Below, piece after piece: positions 12,338-23,679 of a stretch of DNA of 64,000 nt. Both the position numbers and the translations under genes were made by a program. This DNA comes from Pomphorhynchus laevis (Eukaryota > Acanthocephala > Palaeacanthocephala > Echinorhynchida > Pomphorhynchidae): positions 496,001 to 560,000 of the forward strand of contig WNNJ02001213.1 of NCBI GenBank assembly GCA_012934845.2, in the 5' to 3' direction. Under the pieces are notes generated by a model. It was given only the letters and a program-made list of their open reading frames with translations, was not told the DNA's origin and did no database searches. The number at the start of each line of letters is the position of its first letter. Within the stretch, counting starts at the first letter, position 1.

Positions 12338-15300
12338 CTTTCTCCTCATTAGACATTAAATTTGCTGGACCTTTTTATGATTCGTACTCGGCTTGATTTG
12401 CTCGGTATAAACTTAAATACAGAGTCTGTACTTTCATCTATGGTTTCAGGTGAGCTTTCGTTTTGCACATTGTCCTGATTTAGATCATATTTGTTGACAT
12501 TCGCTGGGTTGTCATTTTCCAACGGAACACTGATACGGGAATTATCCTCTTCAGATTGTTGCAACGAATAATTGGAGTAACCGACAATATGTGATGAAGA
12601 TGATGTGTCCCCTGTTGGAGCTAAATCGGATGTTGATACTACACTTCTTCTTCCATCTTGATAACTGATTTGCGAGTGGGTTGGCGTCGAAGAGAGTATT
12701 TGAACAGGTATTATTAAAGGATTTGACTTCGAATGTCTTTGGAAATTTCGGAGGAGAGTTGGTCCACCAAGCAACCAAGTTGGTATAGAGTACCCATTTT
12801 CGGTTTTTCTCTGGAATGAAAAAAAACGTTCATGTGGAGTTTGATTTGTCGAGGTACACAGCAGTGAGCGCATTGAATGCAATGCGATGTCAAAAGCCGA
12901 TTTCCAACGATTTTCTTCTAAACATCTTGAACGCAGCGCTAGTTTAATAGTTCTCCATACTATGCCATTTATTCTTTACATTGTCCATTACCCGTCGGAT
13001 GGTATAGGCTAGAATGAGTTATCACAGTCCCTCTTTGCCAGAGATATGATTGAACCTCTTTCGACATAAATTGAGTACCACAATCACAGTGTATCGCATC
13101 CGGAACTCCAAAAATTGAGAATAAATTTTGTAAGCATTTGATAACGGTTGTAGTAGACATATCATTACATGGATACACAAAAGGAAATCGGTAGTACTCA
13201 TCAACGATAACGAGCAAGTACTTGTCGCCATCGATTGAAGGTTTAGGTCCGACGAAATCCATGGCCAATCGCTCAAAGGGCCGACGCGCGATTACTAATT
13301 GTGAAGGATTAGGCTTGTGGAATTTGGGTTTGAGTTCGGCACAAGTTTGACACGACAAGCATACTTTACGAATTCTTCGATCGAGTGTGGAAGATTTTTC
13401 TGTTTCATAAAATGATGTAGTCTCGTAATACCCGGGTGACATAGAGATTCGTGTAACTGTTTTATATTTGCCGAATTGCGAATCGAACAAACTCTTGAGA
13501 ATGTATCTGCTGCAACATTCAGGTTTCCTGGTCGGTATTTGATTATGTAGGAATAGCTAGCAAGTTCGACTTTCCATCGTATCAATTTTTCGTTTTTAAT
13601 TTTGGATTTTAAACGATTTCCGAATATGAAGAATACGGATTGTTGATCTGTAATTATAGTGAATCTTTTTAAAATCAGAAACTTGCGCCATTTCCGAATA
13701 GCTTCCACAATGGAAGTCGCTTCCCGTTCAATAATAGAATGTTGCCTTTCCGATGGAGATAGACTTCTCGAATAGAATGCAACTGGACGACCATTTTGCG
13801 ATAGAATTGCAGCGACTGTATTCGAAGATGCGTCGGTTTCTACATAAAACAGCAACTCTTCATCAATAGTAGTAAGTGAAGCTTTGCATATTTCATCCTT
13901 TAATTCATCGAAGGTCTTTAATTGAGTAAAATTTATTGGAAACGAGGCTACAGATAAAAGCGGTCAAATTTTTGCGGAATAATTTGGAATCCATTGACTG
14001 TACTAACTCAGTAATCCAAGAGCTCTTTTCAAGGCAGCTGGATTTTCAGGAGCAGAAAAGTTTCTAAGTGGTTCAGTCCTTTGAGGATCAGGCTGGATTC
14101 GACCACCTTCGATTAGATATCCAAGGTAGTTTAACGAGGTTTGACGGTAGACAGACTTTTGTTCATTAAGCTTAATATTATATTTCTTGATCATAGTTTC
14201 GAACGCATGCAAATTTTTGTCGTGGTCTTCTAAAGTACTTCCAGCCACCACAACATCATCAACATATATGAAGGTATTTTGAAGTCGATTAGAGTTTATC
14301 AGATTAGACATTACGCGCTGGAAAGCGGCTACCGAGTTAGTCAGACCAAAGGGAATTCGCTTGAATTGGTACAATGCTCCTGCGGCTTGAAAAGCTGTAT
14401 AAAATCTCTCATCTTCTCTCTCTGGCTCACTGGGCATTATTAGTAAGCCGATTCAAGGTCAAGTTTAGTGAAATATTTGTATTTCGACAATTCGTTGATC
14501 ATATCTGAAATTCGGGGCATTGGAAAAGCGTCGGGGAAGGTGAATCGGTTGATAGTTGCAGAATAATCCACGACCATGCGACGTTTATGTCTACTAGATG
14601 TCGTAACTAATACTTGCGCTCTCCATGGCGAGGTTGAAGTTTCTATTATGCCATTTTTCAGTAGGAATTGAATTTCGTTTTCGATAACTTTTCGATCGTC
14701 AAGAGCATAGTTACGTGGCTTAGTAGCGATCGGTCGAACATCATCAGACAATTTGGAGAATAGTGTTGGTGGCGTGATCTCCATACAGTTCAATGACGAT
14801 AGTATTAGTTTTGGTCTGTCCTTGTCGTTTGTGAAATTAAATGTCACTGTCGTGTTCAGTCCCATAAAGTCTTGTCCCAATACAACGAGAGCATAGGTTC
14901 GGAAGAACCAACAGTTTGATTGCAGTGAACTTCTTTCCATCGATACGGACGTCTACAATACAGTGTCCTTTCGTATGAACCGAGTGGTCGGATGACGCCA
15001 TAAAGATCATTTCCGAAGATAGCTGTTTTCGCAATTTTGCAGCAACCACTATATCGGATCGAACAAAACTTTTTTACACTGCCAGAGTCGATTAGAGCTG
15101 CCGTCGAATAGCTATCCAACCGTACGGGTATTAAACTATCATTACGAATCGGTATCATTACATTAGAAGTCGCGAGCGTATTTTCGAAGGCTGCTGAGCA
15201 TTTTAAATTCGGGCTTTGGCAGACATTTGAAAAATGGCCACGCTTTCCACACTTGAAGCAGGTCGTGTCACGAGTTGGACATTGCTGTCTGCGGTGTGGA

Positions 15301-16020
15301 AGACGTCCACAAAATCTACACTTGGAACCATTTGATTTTGTCCACCTTCCAGCGGCAGCGATATTATCGTCTCTATTATCTAGGCGGATATCTTTATCGA
15401 CGTTTTGCGATATTTGAGCAGAGAAGTCGGAACCTTGAGAAGATTCGAATGATTTAGCATTTCTTTGAGCCGTTTCAAGAGATTGAGCCGTTACTATAGC
15501 ATCATCTAGTCTGAGATTCTCCCGTTCGAGTAGCCGTTGACGTATTTCTCCACTTTTCAAACCTATAATGAAGGCATCTCGTATTGCTTCATCTGTGTAT
15601 TGAGCTGAAACTGTACTGAGCGAAACTGCTTTAGAATTACATGATCTGGCGAGTCGCTTTAAATTTGCGAGGAATTCGTCAACAGTATCTTCTAATTGTT
15701 GCTTGCAAGTTGCCAAGGTATAGCGAGCGAAAACAGAATTCAAAGGTTTGTCGTAGGCGCTTCGAGGATAGCAATGGCTTCATCGTAGTCTTTACAATCG
15801 GAAATCGTTTCGAACACTTGCTGATATATAATTTGTCAGAAGCCGTAACTTGTTGATTGTTCTATCAGGATGACAGACTTCCAACTCCGCCACACAATTA
15901 TCGAACATTCGGCGCCAATGCCTCTATTCAGCCGCGGTTGTGCTTAAAGTACCAATAAAGCGAGCAGGTTTCATTAAAGAATCCATTTGATTGGAGATCG
16001 AGAGAAATAGTTGAATAAAT

Positions 16021-16151
16021 TGTAGTGACTTTACTTTAGTAGTCAGAGATAACCAACATGAAAGGCTTTATTCAACTATCTACAAATAAGAAGGTAACTG
16101 AAGGTAAATGTGAATAATTCAATAAATCAATATAGTTATACAGTTACCACA
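16021..16151 (-). repeat. LTR of the Ty3 element (5' LTR in element orientation)
   Basis: 131-bp partner of 12,207-12,337, on the plus strand TGTAGTGACTTT ... GTTACCACA. I could not fix a target-site duplication with certainty because both flanks are short AT-rich words. Confidence 0.93.
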
Positions 16152-16300
16152 CAAATATATGTTATAATAACTATAACGCCTATCTAACAAAAATTAAACT
16201 ATCAAGTAAATATATGGATAAAATTAAATTAATAGCTGACATATTGTTAACCTTTATAGAATATGAATTAAGGAATATGAATATAAAGATTTGGTCGATC
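16152..16300 (+). mobile_element. Penelope-like element, continuation after the Ty3 insertion
   Basis: The stretch ATAACGCCTATCTAAC ... ATATGGATAAAATTAAATTAATAG matches the PLE copy at 24,105-24,180 nearly base for base. The fragment is then joined to a LINE relic near 16,300. Confidence 0.75.
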
Positions 16301-17095
16301 ATTAGAAGTCCTGCTGATCGAGTATCGTTACAAAATTATCTAAACTCTTCAAGTGGTGCGATTCTACCGGACTACGGTTGAATGTTGATGAATGTGTCCT
16401 CATGCAACTAGGTCGCCCTATTGAAACTCTAAGGTACTATATTGGAGATATTGTCTTAAAGGAGGTGTCTCATCATAAGTATTTAGGGATTATTGTCCAT
16501 CGATCCTTGAAAACAAAGTCGAACACCGACTTCTTTCAAGGTAAAGCTACTAGGGCGTTATATTGTATTAAAAATTCATTCCTCAAGTTAAGCTGTCATA
16601 TGTTCAAGAAATTATTCATCTCCATCGTCTGGCCACACTTGGAGTACTGCATTCAGGCTTGCTTCCCTGTCACTACGCAAGAACTATTAGACCTGGAGTA
16701 TATTCTTAGGCGCGGATCGAGGCTCTGTATTTGCTTAAGTGGTATTGACTATTATGTACGTCTAAGTCGTATTGGGATGTAGTTGGTACGTGATGTACTA
16801 CACGCCTAGTGATTACATCCCACCGATGTAATCACTAGGCGTGTAGGTCAGTTGCGGGGACATAGCAGAGTCTTGTATAAATTTGGATTTGGCAGATTAC
16901 CAAAAGTTTATAGGCTCTCGAGGAGAGGAATTAACATGTGGAATTCGTTGCCTGAGAAAGTCGTTGCAGCCCCCAGTTTGAGAACGTTTAAATCACGATG
17001 CTACAAATGGATACGTGAACAATGCCGCCATTCAACACTACCACTGGAATACCCTAATTAGCTACGTTGACTGACTATTTGCTTTTTTTTCTTTT
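16300..17095 (+). mobile_element. LINE relic (Jockey/CR1-group RT C-terminal region)
   Basis: The open frame at 16,378 reads LNVDECVLMQLGRPIETL, KEVSHHKYLGIIVHRSLKTK, LFISIVWPHLEYCIQAC and LEYILRRGSRLCICLSG, the usual order after the YADD motif in Jockey/CR1-like LINEs. A second frame from 16,852 holds RGHSRVLYKFGFGR, INMWNSLPEKVVAAPSLRTFKSR, the family's C-terminus. The two are separated by a perfect 22-bp inverted repeat that replaces the expected link. It is a different family from LINEs A, D and E. Confidence 0.82.
16798..16846. repeat. Perfect 22-bp inverted repeat with 5-bp loop
   Basis: Left arm 16,798-16,819 (CTACACGCCTAGTGATTACA plus TC) and right arm 16,825-16,846 are exact complements around CCACC. 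It sits inside the coding part of a LINE relic, where homologues have no such structure. Confidence 0.97.
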
Positions 17096-17159
17096 TCTTG
17101 GACTCTGCCTTAATAGCCTTTTGGCTTTGGTATGTATTGGAAAAAAATTAATTGTGTAA

Positions 17160-17465
17160 AAAATAAATCTAAATTATATAAAGATATAAAATATATGTTT
17201 GGATAAATTGATGATATATGTGTATTTAATTCTAGCAATTTTTATTCAATAAGCTAACAAATATATCCAGGTAGCCTCATTCAATAAGAATAAGAATATT
17301 TAGAATTAAATGAACATCGATTAAAACTACAATATCGTAAAGATGATATATTTAAATTTACAAAAAAAACACAATATTTTTGCATGAGCATTCATGAATG
17401 CCATATAATATTAAATATAATACATATAATGAAATTTTAAGAATTGCAACAATTTGTAACGATAT
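17160..17465 (+). mobile_element. Penelope-like element fragment (catalytic YIDD region)
   Basis: Pieces at about 17,195-17,250 match the PLE segment RYIDDICVFNSNNFYS of 24,375-24,440 (here the start reads LDKLMIYVYLILAIFIQ in a shifted frame). 17,280-17,460 matches the following part (EHSCIPYNIKYN counterpart, with deletions). Confidence 0.7.
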
Positions 17466-17479
17466 TGTATTTGATGTAT

Positions 17480-17999
17480 TGAAATCGTCTTGTTAATAGT
17501 CGGTTGAATTTCATTTTGTTGAGATATTTTCAAACCTTATCGACTAACTTGCATTTTAGCTGGCTACATAATGACTTCAGCTATCGGGTTGCATTCCGAC
17601 AGAAAGCATGCTGTCCAGACAACTCCACAGGGCGGGACTCATCAGTGAACGTCCTTGTATCATCGTTGTTTCGTCCCTCAGCATGCACTATATTGACGAT
17701 AAACATGGTGGTCCTTCATCAGATTGAAATGATGCATTGAAATCGTCTTTTTAATAGTTGGTTGAATTTCATTTTGTTGAGATATTTCCGGACCTCTTCG
17801 ACTAACTTGTATTTTAGCTGGCTACATAATAGTTTCAGCTATCAGGTCCCATTACGACAGAAAGCATGTTGTCCAGACAACTCAACAGCGCGGGACTCAT
17901 CAGTGGACGTCCCTGTATCATCGTTGTTTCGTCCATCAGCATGCACTGTATTGACGATAAACATGGTGGTCCTTTATCAGATTGAAATGATGCATTGAA
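17480..17999. repeat. 258-bp direct tandem duplication
   Basis: Two units, about 17,482-17,739 and 17,740-17,997, about 90 percent identical, both starting near ATTGAAATCGTCTT. Each contains, on the minus strand, GGAC or GGGAC directly before GAAAC and CTGATGA directly before GTCCC, in that order, plus an outer pair GCATGCTG/CAGCATGC in the first unit. The two 78-residue open frames that read through the units look like by-products of the duplication, not genes. Confidence 0.9.
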
Positions 18000-18004
18000 A
18001 TCCT

Positions 18005-18830
18005 TATTTGGATTATAAATCCTTATCCTGATTCTGTCTATTTTTTATTAGTCAATTCTTGAAAATTGAATTTGATATAAAAGTCAATTTTATATACAAA
18101 TACTTTTTTGTTGAGAAATAATCAACGATATTTTTATTCTAATACAACGCCTGCTATTTATTAGTGGATATAAATACTATATTTATATCCACTAATATTC
18201 ATGTAAATATTATGGATAATAAATAATATAATTTGTATTAGAATATGGTACACTAGATAATCAAATTTAAAAAGGGGAAATACGTCATTAGCACGTGTTT
18301 GTCCCCGCTGCTATGTTGGGTCTAGGAATAGGTGCCGAAAATTGATGACCTATTATCCTTATAGAGATACATCGTCTATTATTTATAAGTTTATTCATAA
18401 AATTTGACTTTTATTTTAAATTTTTAATTTTAAATTTTAACTTGATATAAGTTATAACATCTTATAACAATTATTTATCATTATTTATTATCTAATTATT
18501 AAATTTTGATTAATGATTAAGCATTATTATTTTTTTATTTATTTATTTTTATATAGTTTTATTGGAATAAAGAAAAGTTTTCCTTTATTTGAAAAAAAAA
18601 ATCAATATTTCGATAGCTCCTAGCTTCTGATATCATCAGGATTACAATATTTTATTGTAATAAAATTTATTGTATATAGTTTTAGTGTTCCAATAACACT
18701 ATATAATCGAAATGAAAGAAGATTTTGGGTTTAGTATTTACTATTTATCTTTATTTTTATTTATTTATTTTTAATTTTATAATTATATTAAATACGTAGA
18801 CTCAGTTAGCTGATTTAATTTGCCTACCTT
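18005..18830 (+). mobile_element. Penelope-like element 3' region, rearranged, partly tandem
   Basis: The block GGATAATAAATAAT ... TTTGTATTAGAAT, the stem-loop module with GCCGAAA and TGATGACCTATT, and the terminal CGTAGACTCAGTTAGCTGAT (18,794) match the 3' region behind the PLE ORF at 24,860-25,225. Extra partial copies of the ATTCTRATACAACG block at about 18,030 and 18,135 suggest tandem PLE ends. An inverted repeat AGTGGATATAAATA/TATTTATATCCACT lies at 18,162-18,194. Confidence 0.75.
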
Positions 18831-18834
18831 CAAT

Positions 18835-19652
18835 CGACCGTGGAAATTTTTCAATCTTACTTTATTTTGAACAGCTATTCTTGGTTCTGCTCTTGTGTCG
18901 TCTAACTCGCCTTCCCTTTCCGTCGATTTTCTATCTTCCATATTTGACTCTGAGCTCACAATAATTCTCGATTGCATGTTATCTCGCCGATCACACATTC
19001 GTAAGCGTTCTCGAAGCACACTATGGCTTGATACTGATTGTGTAATTTCTAAGCGCTACACGCATCACGCTTTTCGCATCTATATCCGTTTCCTCAAAGG
19101 AGGTTCGACTTCTATATCCTCCGAGAATCGTGATGTCCACAGGAAAATTAATCGTTTCTATTACTCTCTCCTACGAAGTAAGTACACACTCTTCTGGCAA
19201 AATAAACTCACTTTTTCGGACCAAAAGTCTACTTGGGGCACTTTAAACTCACGTTCTTCAACGTCTAGTAACATCGATCCAAACTTGTTTTCTTATTATC
19301 TTTAATCCAAATATGCCTACACTTTATCATATATTTCTTCAATTTTCCAATTATCGACTACATCAATACAATTCTCTCTTCCTGAACTCTTCTATCACCT
19401 TCCCGTTTTTCTGAAAAGTTTTAAAGTTTTCCTTTCATTGTTAACAAATCTTCTCCTGCCGACCCTCTTCCTATGTACTTACTTAAGCTTATGTGCCATT
19501 CGGTATCTTCATTTTTGACAACTTTGTCCAACACTTCTATCTGCAAGGGCACTTTTCCGTCAAACCGCAAAAAAAACCCATTGAACGTCCACTTCTGAAA
19601 AAATACTCTCTGGACAGTTCCATTTCGTCCTCATATCGTCCTATCTACATCC
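18835..19652 (+). mobile_element. Oldest LINE of a nest, left part
   Basis: Worn frames match the linker between endonuclease and RT of the CR1/L2-like LINEs (FDSELTIIL, SKRYTHHAFRIYIRFLKGG, LFWQNK, SSTSSNIDP) and the first RT motif (RPLLKKYSLDSSISSSYRPI). The match breaks at about 19,652, where a second LINE begins in its ORF1. Matching downstream RT sequence of similar age is found at 22,706-23,670, so the two are probably one element split by later insertions. Confidence 0.75.
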
Positions 19653-19654
19653 AC

Positions 19655-20690
19655 CAAGCTCCACAGTCCTTCCACTCATAACATTTCCTCACATCGCTCA
19701 CAACACTCTATATTATCCGAATCCTCTTTGTCTTCCGCGGTTAAACCTACTCCCTTGATATCCTCAACTCCCAGCTCTCCTATCGTGATCTCATCAACTC
19801 ACGTTACTCGTCCTCCTTTACGGAAGCGCTTTCCTTCTCGCGATCGTTGCGTCATTGTCACTAAAATCACGCCTTCTAACTCCTTATCTCCACAAGCACG
19901 TCTGGACCACGATGCTTACGCATTCAGATCCATCATCTCGTCTCTTGTTTCTGCGGATAAACCATCCTTCTTCAAGGACATTTCTCCTGTCGCATTCATC
20001 CGTCTAAACAAATCTTCTCAATCTAATCCTTCCCAGCCCCTCTCCTAAAAATTGTTTTCAAGCATTGCTCTCACGCATCTTCTGTCCTCTCACAACGATT
20101 CAAACTCATGCCCTCTTCAGCCACTCGAATTTTCCCCGATCGCACCTCCTCCAAACTCGTTCAAATCTCATCTGCCCGCATCAAAAAAACGCCGTCTCGA
20201 GGAAAACGGCGAAACATTTCTCTCCATCCGAAACATCGACGAAAGTTTTCAAGTTGTCCACACACGCCCCAAAATTGGATGGCGCTCCATCTCCCCCTAT
20301 GTGTCTTCTCCACTAGCCTCTATCACCACCACACACGGTTTCCGCCTCGGCCTTCTTAACACTAGATCTATTCTCAATAAATCCGATCTCATCCTCAACC
20401 TATTCACCAAGCAATCCATCGATCTCTTCTGCCTCAGCGAATCTTGGCACTACGATAATGACGACCTCTCCATCCGCCGTTTGCTCTCTGCCGGTTGCTC
20501 ACTAGTCGAATACGCTCGCCCCCACAGCAAATCCCCTTCTAAATTCTCTAATCACGGCGGCATTGTCGCATTCGCCCATCACCCCGCGTCTTTTCGCAAA
20601 ATCACTTCCCCTTTCAGTCCTTGCTCTTTTGAACTGCTCACTTGTCGTTCTACTAATCCGATCAATCGAGATCTCGCCATTGTATCCTAC
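19655..20690 (+). mobile_element. LINE of the D type inserted in the older LINE, left part
   Basis: It starts within ORF1 (TCCTTCCACTCATAACATTTCC, compare 44,360) and runs through ORF1 end and endonuclease (FRLGLLNTRSILNKSD, FCLSESWHYDNDDLSIRRLL, CRSTNPINRDLAIV). These residues are clearly closer to LINE D than to LINE A. The ORF1-ORF2 junction ATTGGATGGCGCTCC is conserved. It stops at ATTGTAT (about 20,690) and resumes with ATTGTATACC at 22,256. Confidence 0.85.
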
Positions 20691-22257
20691 TGGCGACGCA
20701 TCGTCAACGCAGCCGTCCGAATTATCCTCCGTCTTCGTCGTTTTGATCATATCCCATTGTTCAACTCGTCCATCCGTAGCTGTACATTTCCCTCCATCTG
20801 GAATTGCCCCACTGTTCGTCCTCTCATCAAAAAGCAATCTCTCGACTCCTCACTACCATCTTCGTACCGTCCTATTTCACTTCTCCCAACCCTCTCTAAA
20901 CTCCTTGAGCGTCTCGTTCTTAAGCAAGTTAATACATATCTCTATTCCTCTAACTTATTTCCTCCCTTCCAAGCCGCTTTTCGCTCTAATTACTCTACCG
21001 AAATTGCCTGTCTTAAAGTTTATAACGACTTACTCATATCGCGCGATCATATGTTATGTAGTGTCGTAGTTTCTCTTGGTCTATCATCTGCTTTTGACAT
21101 CGTCGATCACTCGATTCTTCTCCATCGCATTCGTAATGATTATGGCTTCTCTTTACCCACTGTATCATGGTTTTCTTCATATCTATCAAACCGTACATTT
21201 CGCGTCTATTCTAACTCTTCTCTCTCCCATCCTTCGTCTATTCCGTCCGGTGTTCCGCAAGGCTCCGTATTAGGCCCTATGCTTTTCTCTCTTCTTCTCG
21301 GTAATTTGTCTTCGATTTCTCATATAAATTTAATTTTTATGTTATGCAATATGCTGATGACATTCTCATCTATGCTCATGCACATGTTTATCGTATTCAC
21401 GATTTTAGTGTTTCTGCTTCCGACTGTCTTGTCTCAATTTCCAATAATTTTTCTTCTCTTCGCCTTTCTCTGAATCATGATAAATCCAAAATTATGTGGA
21501 TCCTACCTCGACGCCTCGGCTTCGAACCTCCCTCCGTATCATTAAATTCTACAATTCTTCCTATCGTTGATAATCTCGTTTTCCTAGGCTTCCATTTTGA
21601 CAACCGACTTTCACTTAAACCTTTTGTTAGAGATAAAGTACGCTCATCTACCTTGATACTCCGTAACCTCCGTCAAATTCGTAGATTGATCGATTTCCCT
21701 TCTTGTATGACTCTCACATCATCTCTCCTTTTTTCTAGACTCGATTATTGTCTTAGTCTATTTTCCAACTCACCTAAATCTACTCTTCTTCCCCTACAAC
21801 GCATCACGAACGCAGTCGTCCGAATTCTCCACCGTCCGTCGTTTTGATCATAAATCCTACCATCTTGCTTCTCTCGATTTGCTGACAATTTATTGTCGTG
21901 TTCAAATTCGTCTTCTTCTCGTTGCTTTCCGCCTTGTATCTTTTCATACCCCTTCATTTCTCAACCTTTCTTTTTTTGATAATTCTCGTCCTGTTTACTG
22001 TTCCTTGCGTTCCTGTAATTCCCTTCTTTCACATGTCCCAAACTACTCTACCTCCTTTGGACTCCGCTCCTTCCTGGTGGCTGCTCCTCTATCGTGGAAT
22101 CATCTGCCCATTCATATACGCAAATCAATTTCCCTGTCGTGCTTCAATCGCCAAATCCGATCCCATTTAAACAATATATCTGCTTGACATTTTCATTTTT
22201 TTGTGGACTTGTAAGCGTGCAGATTGTACGCATTTGCCACGTTAAATAAATTTGTAT
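20690..22257 (+). mobile_element. LINE of the A type, 5'-truncated, inserted in the D-type LINE
   Basis: From 20,752 to the GTAAG stem-loop tail at 22,210-22,250 the sequence is nearly identical to LINE A from 9,990 to 11,460 (FNSSIRSCTFPSIW, SYRPISLLPTLSKLL, SSAFDIVDHSILLH, YADDILIYAHAH). The first 60 bp (20,692-20,751) is a direct copy of a part that normally lies near the C-terminus (compare 11,030-11,085), a typical 5' junction scar. The word ATTGTAT on both sides is a likely 7-bp target-site duplication. Frameshifts near 21,330 and 21,835 break the reading frame. Confidence 0.88.
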
Positions 22258-22705
22258 TATTATTGTATACCATCCTGGTTTATCCGCTCTTACCTTCTTA
22301 TTTTTTACCGAACTCGCTGACCATCTGTCTCACTGTTCTTTGTCCTCTAAGCCTTCAATCGTTCTTGGCGACTTCAACATCCGCCTCGACCGCCCCTCTT
22401 CCACAGAGCCATCCAGTTTATTAACATTCTATCCAACTATAACTACAAACCCATCTCGACTGCCCCCACACATATCCTTGGTGGGGCACTCGACATCATC
22501 GCTGTCCCCGATCATTTTGCTGCCTACACCTCACTGTCCATATATGATCCTGGTCTATTCGATCACTTTCTTATCACCCTTGATCTCACTCACAACCACA
22601 CCCCTCCTCACACACCTACAATCCTACGTCGCCCTTGGAGAAATATTGACATCTCCCTTCTCCGCTCTGCCTTACTCATCGTCTCTATCATTACCCACAA
22701 TAACA
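22258..22705 (+). mobile_element. D-type LINE, right part of the split element
   Basis: It continues the endonuclease exactly where 20,690 stopped: YHPGLSALTFLFFTELADH, LGDFNIRLDRPSS, GGALDIIAVPDHF, DPGLFDHFLITLDLT. This matches LINE D 45,373-45,800. It ends near 22,705, where worn RT sequence of the oldest LINE resumes. Confidence 0.85.
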
Positions 22706-23675
22706 ATTGCGAGAAAAAAAACTTTGTAGGGTCATAATCTTCTTTGATATTTCATCTGCATTCGGCATCGATCATTATATTCGTCTTTATCAGATCCGTC
22801 ATGACTGTGGATTCTCAGAACGCGCTGTAGCTTGGTTTTCCTCTTATCTGTCTGACCGTTCTTTCAGTGTTCATTCAGTTTCTTCTGTTTCTCAACCGTC
22901 TTCTCTAGCCCACAGTGTTCCTCAAGGCTCATCAGTACTAGGCCCCATTATTTTCTCCCTTACTCTAAGTGATCTCTCTTCAATAAGCAGAACACACAAT
23001 TGTCATGTTATGCAAAGCTAATAGCATTCTCCTCTACTCCAATATAACACACAATTGTCATGTTACCTTTCTTGCAATATCCCGCAAAGTCCAAAATCTA
23101 TGGATATTCGATCTCACCTCAACATCACTCTAGCTACCTTATATATCTAATCAACCATTCTTTCTGTAGTTAATATCATATTCCCCAGTTTCCACTTTGA
23201 CAACCATACATCAAGCCATTTGTTTCCGACAAAGTCGGCTCCTCGATGATGCTACTCGGTGATATTTGCCGTATTCGTAGGTTGATCGATTTTCGCTCCT
23301 GTACTTCCCTTTTATCCGCTATTTTATTTGCCCGAATCGATTATTTCCAAAACTACTCTCCAACCTCTCCAGCATACTGTAAACTCAGCAGTTCGCGTTC
23401 TTCCAAGTCTACACCGTATTGACAACATATGTCAACATCTTTTCAACCTTCCTAGCATCTTACAATTAGCCATCGTGTCGAGTTTTGTTTGATTATCTTA
23501 ACCCATCATGTACACCATCGCAATTCCCCTTAGTTTGATCATTTTCTTCATTCTTAGTGGTTCTGTACCCATCATGTACAGCATCGCAATTCCCCTTAGT
23601 TTAATTATTTTCTTCATTCTTAGTGGTCTTGTAAGCGCGCAGTTTGCATGCATTTATCACACAAAATAAATTTCT
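22706..23675 (+). mobile_element. Oldest LINE of the nest, right part with 3' tail
   Basis: It encodes RVIIFFDISSAFGID, CGFSERAVAWFSSYLSDRSF and VPQGSSVLGPIIFSLTL, RT motifs more diverged than those of LINEs A and D. It ends with a tail GTAAGCGCGCAGTTTGCATGC at about 23,627, the family's 3' stem-loop. A short piece is duplicated (two copies of ATCGCAATTCCCCTTAGTTT around 23,520 and 23,590). Confidence 0.75.
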
Positions 23676-23679
23676 CTTT

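Larger units (their letters stand above)
12207..16151 (-). mobile_element. Ty3/gypsy LTR retrotransposon, nearly full length, broken, fairly young
   Basis: The element is flanked by two 131-bp direct repeats and reads on the minus strand. In element order it has a gag region with two CCHC knuckles (around 15,240-15,320), a protease-like segment (ALIDSGS), reverse transcriptase (KLDLESAY, YVDDVVV), RNase H (YVETDAS), the integrase zinc region (HESLCHPGITRLHHF) and integrase core (DFVGPKPSIDGDKYLLVIVDEY). The coding region carries several breaks and is not expected to work. The LTRs differ at about 5 of 131 sites, so insertion is relatively recent. It is inserted in a PLE copy. Confidence 0.92.

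Noticed and set aside
17504-17998. Two 78-residue open frames of nearly equal sequence as a duplicated gene pair
   Set aside because: They arise from the 258-bp tandem duplication. Composition and position give no sign of coding, and the non-coding motifs on the other strand explain the conservation better.
20052-21473. A single 473-codon chimeric LINE protein
   Set aside because: The open frame runs by chance across the border of a later LINE insertion (20,690). The endonuclease and RT parts come from different copies.
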